Shown here: positions 44,281 to 51,688 of the stretch, piece by piece
Layout: each line of letters starts with the position of its first letter
Position numbering within the stretch: position 1 is the first letter of the stretch
Virus record (IMG/VR): IMGVR_UViG_3300030107_007542
Coordinates: 92,967-156,966 of that record
DNA length: 64,000 nt
Source of the DNA: a virus
Reading direction: 5' to 3' (one strand)
Made by a program: the position numbers and the translations under genes
Notes under the pieces: generated by a model
What the model was told of the DNA's origin: nothing
The model's database searches: none
The model's input: only the letters and a program-made list of their open reading frames with translations

Positions 44281-44813
44281 TTTTCATTCATGAGGTGATT
44301 AATTTTATTATAATGAAGAAACCCTAAAGCATGCCCTAACTCGTGCTCCAAAACAGTTTCTCTTACGTCGGGCCTTAAATAGATGACTGCGTATTCCACC
44401 TGATTTGTCGCGTTATCAATAAAGAAATGTGTCTGTGCTAAGGCTGTTTCTTCCATTTTTATGCCCAAGGTTACCATGTGAATTATAATATAACCTTTGG
44501 GGTTCTCGCTTAAGCATTTATTCATTGGATCGTGCTTATACTGAGTATTGTAGAAACGATAACCTAGGTCTTTCCAGAATCTTACGGCCTTATCTACTTC
44601 GGTCTTTTTTACTGGTGCATGTTCACAAACAATCACTGTAGGGGTCAGTCCCCAGCGCGCGGCCTGCGGTGGCTTATCATTAACAAGAGGTATTCTGTCG
44701 TAGTTGCTAATGTAAGGTCCTGCGGTAACTGGCTTCGATGATAAAACAACAATCAAACTGAAGCAAACAACATAGATTAAGGCTGCGCAGCCTATCCGTA
44801 TAGTATCACTCAT
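44232..44813 (-). CDS. Membrane-anchored or secreted metzincin-type protease
   Basis: 193 aa. Residues ~8-26 are a signal/anchor helix (GCAALIYVVCFSLIVVLSS). EHELGHALGFLHYNKINHLM gives the metzincin zinc site HExxHxxGxxH (H157, E158, H161, H167) with a Met-turn (M175), a matrixin-like arrangement. It would act outside the cytoplasmic membrane. A lipoprotein gene lies 8 nt upstream. Enzymatic motifs are certain; substrate is unknown. Confidence 0.85.
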   Translation of the reverse strand: MSDTIRIGCAALIYVVCFSLIVVLSSKPVTAGPYISNYDRIPLVNDKPPQAARWGLTPTVIVCEHAPVKKTEVDKAVRFWKDLGYRFYNTQYKHDPMNKCLSENPKGYIIIHMVTLGIKMEETALAQTHFFIDNATNQVEYAVIYLRPDVRETVLEHELGHALGFLHYNKINHLMNEKWMMGGWDTEGLRQRR

Positions 44814-44820
44814 ATAATAT

Positions 44821-45339
44821 TTAGTTGAAAAAACCAGTTTTGTAATAAATGGTGCCCAAAACTCGCACAGATTCTCCTTCTGGGGGTGGTAAATAAAGAG
44901 TTAGTGCTTTATGTACCTCGTCTGGCGGGCGCCAAATTATTTGAAGGACCGATGCGGCGGAATTCCAGTTTGTATCAAACTCATTACCCAGTTGGTTTTC
45001 ATAGTGCTCATGACAAGCATATTTATTATTGGTGAGAATAGCGATGAGATTATCGTGAAGATCATAACCTGAATTAAGAACGATATCTCTTCCGCAAATT
45101 GTAAAATAATTCTCCTCATCGTCATCGCGAAGCATCGCAAAGGCTACTTGTCCTGAAATAAGATCAGTCTCTAGATTATCTGCGCAGTTAAAAATAAAGG
45201 TGTCGGGCCCGGTATTGCGACTCCACCAACAATCCATCGATGTGTAATAATCACCATATTCCTCGACTCTTAAGTCTTCTTCGATCAAGTTAGCACATGA
45301 AGACAAGAACAAAAATAGTAGAAATATTAGTTTATACAC
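44821..45339 (-). CDS. Predicted lipoprotein
   Basis: 172 aa, GTG start at 45339 with a TAAGG stretch directly before it. MYKLIFLLFLFLSSCANL is a lipoprotein signal with lipobox LSSC (Cys15). The mature part has several Cys (DCWW, FNCAD, TICGRD, YACHEH), suggesting disulfides in the periplasm. Function unknown; could alter the envelope or block superinfecting phages. Preceded by a candidate promoter at 45354-45382. Confidence 0.75.
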   Translation of the reverse strand: MYKLIFLLFLFLSSCANLIEEDLRVEEYGDYYTSMDCWWSRNTGPDTFIFNCADNLETDLISGQVAFAMLRDDDEENYFTICGRDIVLNSGYDLHDNLIAILTNNKYACHEHYENQLGNEFDTNWNSAASVLQIIWRPPDEVHKALTLYLPPPEGESVRVLGTIYYKTGFFN

Positions 45340-45353
45340 CTTATATTAATTAT

Positions 45354-45382
45354 ATTATAATAATATTAATTGTAGTATACAA
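45354..45382 (-). promoter_or_regulatory. Candidate sigma-70 promoter for the lipoprotein/metzincin genes
   Basis: Minus strand: TTGTAT at 45382-45377 and TATAAT at 45359-45354 with a 17-bp AT-rich spacer. The start codon is 15 nt downstream of the -10 box. The AT-rich background makes chance possible, but spacing and the exact TATAAT support it. Confidence 0.5.
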
Positions 45383-45398
45383 GCAAAAAGTATATTTT

Positions 45399-45710
45399 TC
45401 ATTCGCAACAGTTTATATCGTCATGAGTGTCAGGTTTGTTGGTCACCTTAAGCCACAAGCCCCACAGAATCGGAATCGCTAGCCAATGAAAACATAGAAC
45501 TAAAGATGCTGGAATTCCAGCGAAAAACGCTGGATGTACATAGTTGCCTAAGATCCCAAATATAATTGGGAAAACAACATCCTCAACAATCTCCCACCCA
45601 ACAAAGATGATGACAAATGCTAGTCCATTTTTCTTAAGAAAGGCCTTCAGCTTTTCAATAGAAAAGTTGCTTAGTTTATGAGAGATTCTGGATTTTAGCC
45701 AACTAATCAT
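45399..45710 (-). CDS. Membrane protein of unknown function
   Basis: 103 aa. Two hydrophobic segments (residues ~30-55 and ~64-92: GLAFVIIFVGWEIVEDVVFPI, then AGIPASLVLCFHWLAIPILW), with acidic and Cys-containing C terminus. Its ATG is 8 nt after the CCA of the tmRNA-like RNA. Function unknown. Confidence 0.65.
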   Translation of the reverse strand: MISWLKSRISHKLSNFSIEKLKAFLKKNGLAFVIIFVGWEIVEDVVFPIIFGILGNYVHPAFFAGIPASLVLCFHWLAIPILWGLWLKVTNKPDTHDDINCCE

Positions 45711-45718
45711 AAGTTTTT

Positions 45719-45800
45719 TGGTGGAGGTGCGCGGAATCGAACCGCGGTCCTGAGACTACCATTGCAGGTTTTAATCCCAGTCGAAACCAGAGCCACCCCC
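45719..45800 (-). ncRNA. tmRNA-like tRNA-like domain lacking the message part (mini-tmRNA)
   Basis: An 82-nt minus-strand RNA with both ends of a tmRNA joined by a short hairpin. Acceptor stem GGGGGTG (45800-45794) pairs with CACCTCC (45729-45723), includes a G3-U70 wobble (alanine identity), discriminator A and encoded CCA (45719-45721). GGTTTCGACTGGG is the tmRNA D-loop signature, GGAC precedes the T arm as in tmRNAs, and the T arm is CGCGG-TTCGATT-CCGCG. Between them TGGGATTA pairs with TAGTCTCA (8 bp, two wobbles) capped by AAACC-TGCAAT-GG: helix P2 without pseudoknots or tag reading frame. It is not a cloverleaf tRNA. No similar one-piece element is known to me in a phage; charging with alanine is inferred. 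Confidence 0.85.
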
Positions 45801-45834
45801 TCATGTTTTTTCTTGACATTCATGTTTATATAAG

Positions 45835-46197
45835 TTATTCTAAATCATTCTTATAGGAGTTCTTAATGTCATATTTACGTTTCAAAGCTTTAAAGGTCTG
45901 CTCACTAATTCCTAAGATTCTAGTAGCCCCCTTATTGGTATCAGTTATACTAATCACTGCATTATATAGCGCTTCCTTCGTAATATCAACCACATTCGAC
46001 CAAAGATTAAATCCATATAGTTTCCCCCCAGTTAGTCGACTGGAGCATTCTAATTTAAGGCCTATTAGTTCTTCCAAGGTTAATGTGGAGAGCATGATTT
46101 CAAATGCCTCGTTAGATTTGTTTTCGTCTCTCAACTTTTTAGAGAGAGAAAGATCTTTACAAAAACCCTGCGAACTTCGTCGCGGAGGTTTGTTCAT
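45835..46197 (-). CDS. Small protein with C-terminal Fis-like helix-turn-helix
   Basis: 120 aa. The last ~45 residues (ALYNAVISITDTNKGATRILGISEQTFKALKRKYDI) have the Fis/NtrC C-terminal HTH pattern: helix, N-x-GA-x-x-LGIS-x-x-T-x-x-x-KLKKY-like. The N-terminal ~75 residues are charged and helical. A DNA-binding role is likely; no activator ATPase domain is present. Sits upstream of the mini-tmRNA. Confidence 0.65.
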   Translation of the reverse strand: MNKPPRRSSQGFCKDLSLSKKLRDENKSNEAFEIMLSTLTLEELIGLKLECSSRLTGGKLYGFNLWSNVVDITKEALYNAVISITDTNKGATRILGISEQTFKALKRKYDIKNSYKNDLE

Positions 46198-47025
46198 TTA
46201 TAATAAATTTTTAATAATGTCGTCTACATCAAGGTGCTTAAGCAGCTCTTGCAGTTCTAATCCAACTTCTTCTTCCGCCGCAGCCGGCTCATCAATTGCG
46301 TCTTCCTCGGCATCCACAGCCTCTTCAGGCTCGGGAACATCAGCTGGTAATTCGGACTCATACTTATCGAAATATAAGGCCAGATTTTTAATAAGATATT
46401 CTTCGAACATCTTAAGATCCTCAGGATCGTCGAGATCATCGTACGCCCGGAGGATTACTTTCGAGATAGTTTGGAAGTCAGTATACGCCTTATTTCGGCC
46501 GGTTTTGTCTTCCCCGGAGATTGCAAATTCTTCCTTTTCAACTTCTCCATCAGATTTTACAACTTCTTTTTCTTCCACATCAATAAAGTCTGGATCATCT
46601 TCTGGATTATCAACACTGATATTGATATCCTCATCTAGAGGACCACCTTCTACACTGGCAGAGGCCTCAATGGTGTCATCGGCTTCTTTTCGGGACTCTT
46701 CAGGTGCAAGTGATTTTTCAACTGCAACTAGAACATGGTTTCTGTAAGACATCCTCTGTTCTTTGGCAGTCGTGAGGGATTTATACCCCTTTTCCAAAAC
46801 GGAGAGAATGTTAGAATTCTTAAGAAGATCTTCTAATACGTTAATACCAGTGTTGGCGTGCTTGGCAGTTGTGGTAACAGCGGTTTGACCTTCGCGAATC
46901 AAGTCACGAACGAGTTCTCGCAATTGACGCTCGTCGCTTGTATGTCGCGACTGGACCACTCGGATCGCTCGTCGCACGGTTTCGCGCAATTTCAATTCTT
47001 CTGCAAATTCTTCTCTGTTTATCAT
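46198..47025 (-). CDS. Acidic head/internal-type protein of unknown function
   Basis: 275 aa, with very acidic stretches (residues ~125-165 and ~235-260). The N terminus MINREEFAEELKLRETVRRAIRVV is helical. The middle is helical (LLKNSNILSVLEKGYKSL). The acidity and the position just ahead of other head-type genes suggest a scaffold or internal protein. No family recognised. Confidence 0.6.
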   Translation of the reverse strand: MINREEFAEELKLRETVRRAIRVVQSRHTSDERQLRELVRDLIREGQTAVTTTAKHANTGINVLEDLLKNSNILSVLEKGYKSLTTAKEQRMSYRNHVLVAVEKSLAPEESRKEADDTIEASASVEGGPLDEDINISVDNPEDDPDFIDVEEKEVVKSDGEVEKEEFAISGEDKTGRNKAYTDFQTISKVILRAYDDLDDPEDLKMFEEYLIKNLALYFDKYESELPADVPEPEEAVDAEEDAIDEPAAAEEEVGLELQELLKHLDVDDIIKNLL

Positions 47026-47027
47026 AG

Positions 47028-48884
47028 TTAGCCCACCGATATACCTAATAAATAGTCCATTACTTCGTTAACCAACCCTTCATCTGTCTTCTTGCGCTTT
47101 TGTTTGCGTTGTGGTCGACGCCGCAAAGGTTTTCCTAGGCCTCCGACCCCAATGGCCGCAGATCCGGCGCCCATAGCGGAAACTTCATCGAGTTCCTCTA
47201 GAGGCTCTTCTCCCAGTAAGGTTAAGATATCATGAATTTCTTGCTGATTTAAGGAGCCAGGCAACCCGGCGACAAAATCATCTGTGTCGTCACTCCACAG
47301 CGCTTGTCGCATCTGAGTTGCTGAGATCCCTCCGGCCTGCGGTGGAACAGGAATTTGATTAACCCCAATTCCTCGGGCAGACCCGCGCTGGTCGGCTGCA
47401 GCATAGCGGCCGTCAGCAAGATCTTTTTCACCCAGGATTAAGTTAAGAATATCGCCTTCTTGGGCTTCATTATCCAGATAGTCATAAACAGAACGAACTG
47501 GGGAAATATCACCAATTCGAATTTCAACATCTCCGGGCAAATAAGGCTTATATATTTCCCATATGGCCTTCGCTTGATCAGGACCTATTCCCTCATGAGG
47601 TCTGGGTGAAATATAAATGATAAGCTTGTTAACATTCGGCTTATTTAAGATTTCTTTAGCTACATCAAAGTGGCCACCATGAGGAGGCTTAAACTTTCCG
47701 GGGTACAGAGCTATGCTGTGCCCCTTCTGTTCACTTAAAGATTGCTTGGAACGATCGCCGTGGGTAGAAGCAAGTCCTTGAACAATAAAATCACCAGTTA
47801 ACTTAACTAAGAAATCTTCCATTCCTCTTAGGACCACACCCTCGTGGCTTCCTACGCTTCCAGCTTGACTTGTAAGAGCACGTTTCACCGCCTGACCCAA
47901 AAGGCGCGTTCCATGATACAGGATCGCTCCATTTATTGCGTCTTTTACATCTTCTTGTGAGTCTAAATACTGACTCAGGGGCTGTCCCCCTTCTGTTGCG
48001 CTATTTAAAACAGCCATATAAACATCTTTGCTAAGCGCTCCGACGCTTTTTCCGTCGGCTCTTGTGACTTTGCGTTCTTGTGGATGTTCCACCATGCCGA
48101 GCCACTCCCGCAGTGTATTAGTAGCAATACCTCCAGGAGTAATCTGTACAGAAATGGGTGTTTCGAGTACAGCGTCCAAATCTAAATTGACCTCAGGGTC
48201 AAACTCGACAGGAACATCTCCGAAAACTTCAAAGCCGTACTTTGCCGCAAGTGGACGCACTTTTTCAATAAGACTCAATAAGGCATCCTTATCATAAGGT
48301 ACTTCGATTCCACCTGCTTTCGTGGGTTTGTCCGTATTGGGATCAATAGGCCTTTCAAGGCCCGGGCGATCCATAGATGTGCCTTTGCGAATAGCATGAG
48401 GTTGAGCTTTTTTAGCGTAAAATTGGTTAATTCCGTGAATAGCCAAAATGTTCTGATCATACTCTTGAACATTGGACTTTCCTTCAATATACTCAGTATT
48501 GAAATACTTGGTAGGATTATCCCACATTCCTAATTTTTTAAGATCTGGTTCAATTTCTGGGATTGTGGCATTAAAGATTTTTAGAAGCTTGGCAACTGCG
48601 CCAGCCATTCCATGTTCGGGCCCCCACTTCTCTAGAGCCGCTTCGGCATCGAGGCCTATAACTGAATCGATGTGGTTGGTTCCCCGATCCATGCGAAACT
48701 CTTTTTCACCATCGTCATTTGTGATGAGTTTAAAACTGGTATTAATACCGTCCCATTTAACGCTGCCATCAATCTCTTGATTTTGAAGACGCAATACAGC
48801 ATCATTGATATAATCAATTAAATCCTGCCCGGTTTTAACCCTCTCTACATCAAAAGGGTGCGCCATATGGCCTGGGGTACCCAT
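47028..48884 (-). CDS. Fusion of ligase-type nucleotidyltransferase and NMNAT-like domain
   Basis: 618 aa, started at the ATG with a perfect AGGAG site. Residues ~1-370 carry covalent-nucleotidyltransferase motifs: KWDG with K43 (motif I), EYIEG (near 131), FGDVPVEF (near 221), HEGVVLRG (348-353, motif IV) and FLVKL with K361 (motif V). Residues ~388-545 are a cytidylyltransferase-fold domain with ALYPGKFKPPHGGHF (HxGH at 402-405) and an ISATQMR motif, as in NadM/NMN adenylyltransferases. The C-terminal ~70 residues are low complexity (KPLRRRPQRKQKRKK). Phages carry related NadV/NadM-like and RNA-ligase proteins, but this fusion is striking. Confidence 0.85.
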   Translation of the reverse strand: MGTPGHMAHPFDVERVKTGQDLIDYINDAVLRLQNQEIDGSVKWDGINTSFKLITNDDGEKEFRMDRGTNHIDSVIGLDAEAALEKWGPEHGMAGAVAKLLKIFNATIPEIEPDLKKLGMWDNPTKYFNTEYIEGKSNVQEYDQNILAIHGINQFYAKKAQPHAIRKGTSMDRPGLERPIDPNTDKPTKAGGIEVPYDKDALLSLIEKVRPLAAKYGFEVFGDVPVEFDPEVNLDLDAVLETPISVQITPGGIATNTLREWLGMVEHPQERKVTRADGKSVGALSKDVYMAVLNSATEGGQPLSQYLDSQEDVKDAINGAILYHGTRLLGQAVKRALTSQAGSVGSHEGVVLRGMEDFLVKLTGDFIVQGLASTHGDRSKQSLSEQKGHSIALYPGKFKPPHGGHFDVAKEILNKPNVNKLIIYISPRPHEGIGPDQAKAIWEIYKPYLPGDVEIRIGDISPVRSVYDYLDNEAQEGDILNLILGEKDLADGRYAAADQRGSARGIGVNQIPVPPQAGGISATQMRQALWSDDTDDFVAGLPGSLNQQEIHDILTLLGEEPLEELDEVSAMGAGSAAIGVGGLGKPLRRRPQRKQKRKKTDEGLVNEVMDYLLGISVG

Positions 48885-48887
48885 TAG

Positions 48888-49136
48888 TTACTCCTTGCTT
48901 TCTTCTAGAACCTTCACTTGCTCTTCTAGAACATTAACTCGCTCTTGCAGTCTGCGAGAGTGTCGACGCACTTCCTTAAGGTTAGCTTTAGCTACTTCGA
49001 TTCGTCGTTCATCTGTGCGCGTACGAGGAGAAATTGAGTTAAGAACTTCAGAAACAGACTGAATATAGCTAGCCAAACTGGGGGCTTTGCCCTCGCCCAT
49101 CAAGAACTCGCGAGTCATGCGTCGTAAGTCGGTCAT
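48888..49136 (-). CDS. Small coiled-coil protein with possible capsid-targeting N terminus
   Basis: 82 aa. MTDLRRMTREFLMGEGK resembles the N terminus of neighbouring virion-type genes (see finding); the C-terminal ~40 residues form a Leu/Glu/Val coiled coil (LQERVNVLEEQVKVLEE). Start codon overlaps the upstream stop (TAATG). Confidence 0.6.
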   Translation of the reverse strand: MTDLRRMTREFLMGEGKAPSLASYIQSVSEVLNSISPRTRTDERRIEVAKANLKEVRRHSRRLQERVNVLEEQVKVLEESKE

Positions 49137-49279
49137 TACTTTTCACTAGATTTGGTAGTAGTACTCGAAGACTTCTTACGTGGTTTCTTGGGAGCGGCTA
49201 CTTTCGGTTTTGAAACCTCAGGCTCTTCTACCTTTTCAACCGCCGGCTTAGGCGGGGTGATAATCCATGGAGCAGCCAT
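49136..49279 (-). CDS. Short Pro/Lys/Ser-rich protein
   Basis: 47 aa. Rich in Lys, Pro, Ser and Thr (PKKPRKKSSSTTTKSSEK at the end), like histone-H1 or DNA-packing peptides, after an acidic EKVEEPEVSK section. Its TAA overlaps the next ATG (TAATG). Too short for fold prediction; real gene supported by tight spacing and a neighbour of similar composition. Confidence 0.5.
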   Translation of the reverse strand: MAAPWIITPPKPAVEKVEEPEVSKPKVAAPKKPRKKSSSTTTKSSEK

Positions 49280-49281
49280 TT

Positions 49282-49578
49282 TTACTTCTCCTCTTTCTTG
49301 GTTCTGGAACCCCTTCGGGTTCTCTTCGGTGTGGACTCAGCCACGGGTTCGGCTTTTTTGGCTTTAGCTTTTTCCTCAGCCTTAGCAGCTTCAGCAGCAA
49401 CCCGCGCTTCTTCTTTCGCTCTTGCCTCAGCTTTAACCTTTTCTGCTTCGGCTCGTGCTTTTTGAGCAACGTCAGCCTGTCGAACCGTCTCTTCAGCTTG
49501 GGCCCTGAGAGCTTCGGCGGCTTCTTCTGCCGCGGCAAGGGCTGCCAGCCTCCTTCGTTTAACGTTTGGTGCTACCAT
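49282..49578 (-). CDS. Ala/Lys/Glu-rich histone-H1-like or core protein
   Basis: 98 aa. Repeats AEAEKVKAEARAKEEARVAAEAAKAEEKAK-type, then a basic tail (KRTRRGSRTKKEEK). Highly helical. The composition resembles phage internal/DNA-condensing or head-core proteins. It starts at the ATG at 49578; a different reading frame through the same stretch is rejected. Confidence 0.6.
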   Translation of the reverse strand: MVAPNVKRRRLAALAAAEEAAEALRAQAEETVRQADVAQKARAEAEKVKAEARAKEEARVAAEAAKAEEKAKAKKAEPVAESTPKRTRRGSRTKKEEK

Positions 49579-49579
49579 C

Positions 49580-50569
49580 TTATTTGCCTTCCTTTCTGAT
49601 ACGCTCGATAATGCGTCGAGTGATCTCTTTGGCTTCCTTTACGGAGATTTTACCTGAGGTGTTCTCGCTCATTTTCTTGGCCATACCATATTGATTACCA
49701 CGCATATCACTGCTTTCGGGATTCACCTTATCCAGGCAAGTCTTGGTTTCTTCATCCCAATCAACACAGTCATCGTCGCGATACATCATTTCAGAAACGG
49801 GGTGATCCTCACCCGGATGTGCTTCGTCGCAACTTTGTCCAGGATGTCCAGCGCCTTCGTCCATGTGGTCATCTTCACGATGCTGATCAACACCCATATC
49901 ATGTCGCAGGGCGTCCAGATGATGCTCGATGCTGTCGAGATGATGCTCTAGGCGATCTTCTTCGCGCTTGTCGGCACTCTCATCTTCTCCATAGTGCTCG
50001 CTTTCTTCTTCTTTGGAGTCTTCCTGAAGTTGGTCTTTAGACTCCTTAAGAAGTCCCCACTTCTTCATCAAGAGCGTGTTAAGCTCGTTATCTTTCCATT
50101 CTTTAAGTGACATCTGTGGTTCTCCTGAATCTTTAAAATTGATATCTATGGTAATCTTACCTCTCTTAATTAGGTCCTCAAAGTCCCTAAAGATCAAATT
50201 ACCTTTGGTATACGCTTCGCGCTCCATTTTTCGTAAGTGTGGATCACGCTGTGCGTATCCGGGGCTTGTGTCATCCGAGCCATCAAAATCTCCGCGGCAA
50301 TTCTGGGCGTGATGTACTAACTCATGAGAGAGTGACCTCATAATATCTTTAGGATGACGTTTATCCGTGAAGAGATAAACTTCAAAAGTCTCAGGGTTAT
50401 AATGAGCAGTTTTTCCCAAAAGTACATCAGCATTGCTAGGATCAGATTGAAATACAATTTTCACTGGCTGGTCAAATCCAAGCTGTTGTTGGGAATATGG
50501 AAGAAAGCCCTTCACCATCTGTTCTAAATGGGAAATATTGCCTCCGGTATTGTTCTGACAACTGTGCAT
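49580..50569 (-). CDS. Phage metallopeptidase-like protein with acidic His-rich tail
   Basis: 329 aa. SHELVHHAQN carries HExxH (H82, E83, H86) of a zincin. Residues ~180-260 are Glu/Asp/His-rich, with repeats such as LEHHLDSIEHHLDALRHD. The start may be a later Met. Zincins are common near phage head and lysis genes; substrate unknown. A CTATTTATT motif lies just upstream (50573-50582). Confidence 0.7.
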   Translation of the reverse strand: MHSCQNNTGGNISHLEQMVKGFLPYSQQQLGFDQPVKIVFQSDPSNADVLLGKTAHYNPETFEVYLFTDKRHPKDIMRSLSHELVHHAQNCRGDFDGSDDTSPGYAQRDPHLRKMEREAYTKGNLIFRDFEDLIKRGKITIDINFKDSGEPQMSLKEWKDNELNTLLMKKWGLLKESKDQLQEDSKEEESEHYGEDESADKREEDRLEHHLDSIEHHLDALRHDMGVDQHREDDHMDEGAGHPGQSCDEAHPGEDHPVSEMMYRDDDCVDWDEETKTCLDKVNPESSDMRGNQYGMAKKMSENTSGKISVKEAKEITRRIIERIRKEGK

Positions 50570-50583
50570 ACGTAATAAATAGT

Positions 50584-50898
50584 TTAAAATACTAGAAATA
50601 GCACTCCTGTTATGTGCCAGCTAAAAACTCCCACATATACAAGATTAAGGCCAAAAAGAGTATAGAATATAAATTTCTTAAAGCGTCGCTTGAACTTTAA
50701 CAGTATTGAAAGGCTTGCAAAACTAATGAATAGCTTAACAAATGCAAAAAGTGCGATAGAGTGCTTAAGGTAGTAGTTCATGATCGGATTAGCCTCGGTG
50801 GCTAGTCCGCTAGAAATCCAGTAGACTGTAGCTAGAAGATCAGATAATATAAGAAAGATGAGTAAATAAGAAAGAATATGGATCTTCCTTATTGTCAC
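50584..50898 (-). CDS. DUF5658-like membrane protein
   Basis: 104 aa, three membrane segments. SDLLATVYWISSGLATEANPIMNYYL matches the DUF5658 pattern D-x2-(S/T)T-x3-(L/I)x2-G-x-A-x-E-x-NP. Function of the family unknown. Start at 50898, 4 nt from the upstream stop. Confidence 0.75.
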   Translation of the reverse strand: MTIRKIHILSYLLIFLILSDLLATVYWISSGLATEANPIMNYYLKHSIALFAFVKLFISFASLSILLKFKRRFKKFIFYTLFGLNLVYVGVFSWHITGVLFLVF

Positions 50899-50901
50899 AT
50901 T

Positions 50902-51216
50902 TTATTCCTTGACGTGTCCAGGATGCTTTTTGTACATCATATGATCGAAAATAGAACTCATCATCGCAGAGGCCTTTGTAATTTTAGCTTGTACCCATGG
51001 CTCTAAGTTTTCGTCCTCCATTATAATATCATGGAGTTGTTGTGCCTTCTGGCCCATGTGAAAAAGTTCCCGCTTTGCCATATTACCTTCATAACCATCG
51101 GGGTCCTTCTCATAAGGTCGATCCTCGGGGTTCTGTGGGGATTCGAGTAATACGGAGTGTTGCTCGCTGACAGCCTCTTGAATTAAACGTTGAAGTTCGT
51201 TTCGTGTGATTTTCAT
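50902..51216 (-). CDS. Virion-type helical protein, possible head-core/internal protein
   Basis: 104 aa. MKITRNELQRLIQEAVSEQ is a short amphipathic start with I-Q-E, a T4-type prohead-protease site. Residues ~45-100 (MAKRELFHMGQKAQQLHDII, then LEPWVQAKITKASAMMSSI) match a helical module seen repeatedly in phage structural proteins. Internal head protein is the best guess. Confidence 0.6.
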   Translation of the reverse strand: MKITRNELQRLIQEAVSEQHSVLLESPQNPEDRPYEKDPDGYEGNMAKRELFHMGQKAQQLHDIIMEDENLEPWVQAKITKASAMMSSIFDHMMYKKHPGHVKE

Positions 51217-51251
51217 TTTTTACCTTCCTCCGGAGGGTCTTCGTGATCTGG

Positions 51252-51686
51252 TCATTTCCCGCCCTCTTCAAGTTCACCACCAGGCGAAAAAGTCATGGGC
51301 ATATGACCTCCAGCACCAAAATACTTTTGTCGATCGGGAGGCGGCGCGACCACGCGCTGATCGGGCATCGGATAAGCTCCCTCGCCCTCCAGGGTGTTAA
51401 GTACCCTACGAAGCGACGCAGAGGCCTTAAAGGCGTGTTCGTAAGCGTCATCATAGACAGGGTCATCAAGAGCTTCTATAAGCTCCTCAGTGGCCTCTCT
51501 GGCCTTAAGGGCGATCTCATACATCTTGTTGGACTTTTTATCGCCCATGTCTTGCATACTAACATCATTATCCGCCGCCGGTTCCCTATGGGGGACGCCC
51601 TTCGGCGCCGAAGGAGTATTAATGCCCCCTCCGGTGAACATTGCCTCTCTGACGAAGGCTTTAAGTTGATCGAAATCAATACTCAT
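51252..51686 (-). CDS. Virion-type helical protein, second copy of the same module
   Basis: 144 aa. An N-terminal helix FDQLKAFVREAMF is followed by a loop rich in Pro/Gly. Residues ~55-100 (KMYEIALKAREATEELIEAL ... AYEHAFKASASLRRVL) resemble the module of the previous gene, here as two helical stretches. Likely a paralogue. Both are flanked by other virion-type genes. Confidence 0.6.
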   Translation of the reverse strand: MSIDFDQLKAFVREAMFTGGGINTPSAPKGVPHREPAADNDVSMQDMGDKKSNKMYEIALKAREATEELIEALDDPVYDDAYEHAFKASASLRRVLNTLEGEGAYPMPDQRVVAPPPDRQKYFGAGGHMPMTFSPGGELEEGGK

Positions 51687-51688
51687 GA

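Noticed and set aside
45719-45800. Ordinary tRNA with a long variable arm, or tRNA-derived att-site remnant
   Set aside because: No D stem and no 7-nt anticodon loop; both tmRNA-specific ends are present, while att remnants keep only one end. Kept as mini-tmRNA.
49248-49538. Alternative minus-strand frame through the Ala/Lys-rich gene
   Set aside because: Shadow of the 98-aa gene; its composition (Pro/Lys/Arg/Leu runs) is what GC-skewed, repeat-rich coding sequence gives in another frame.
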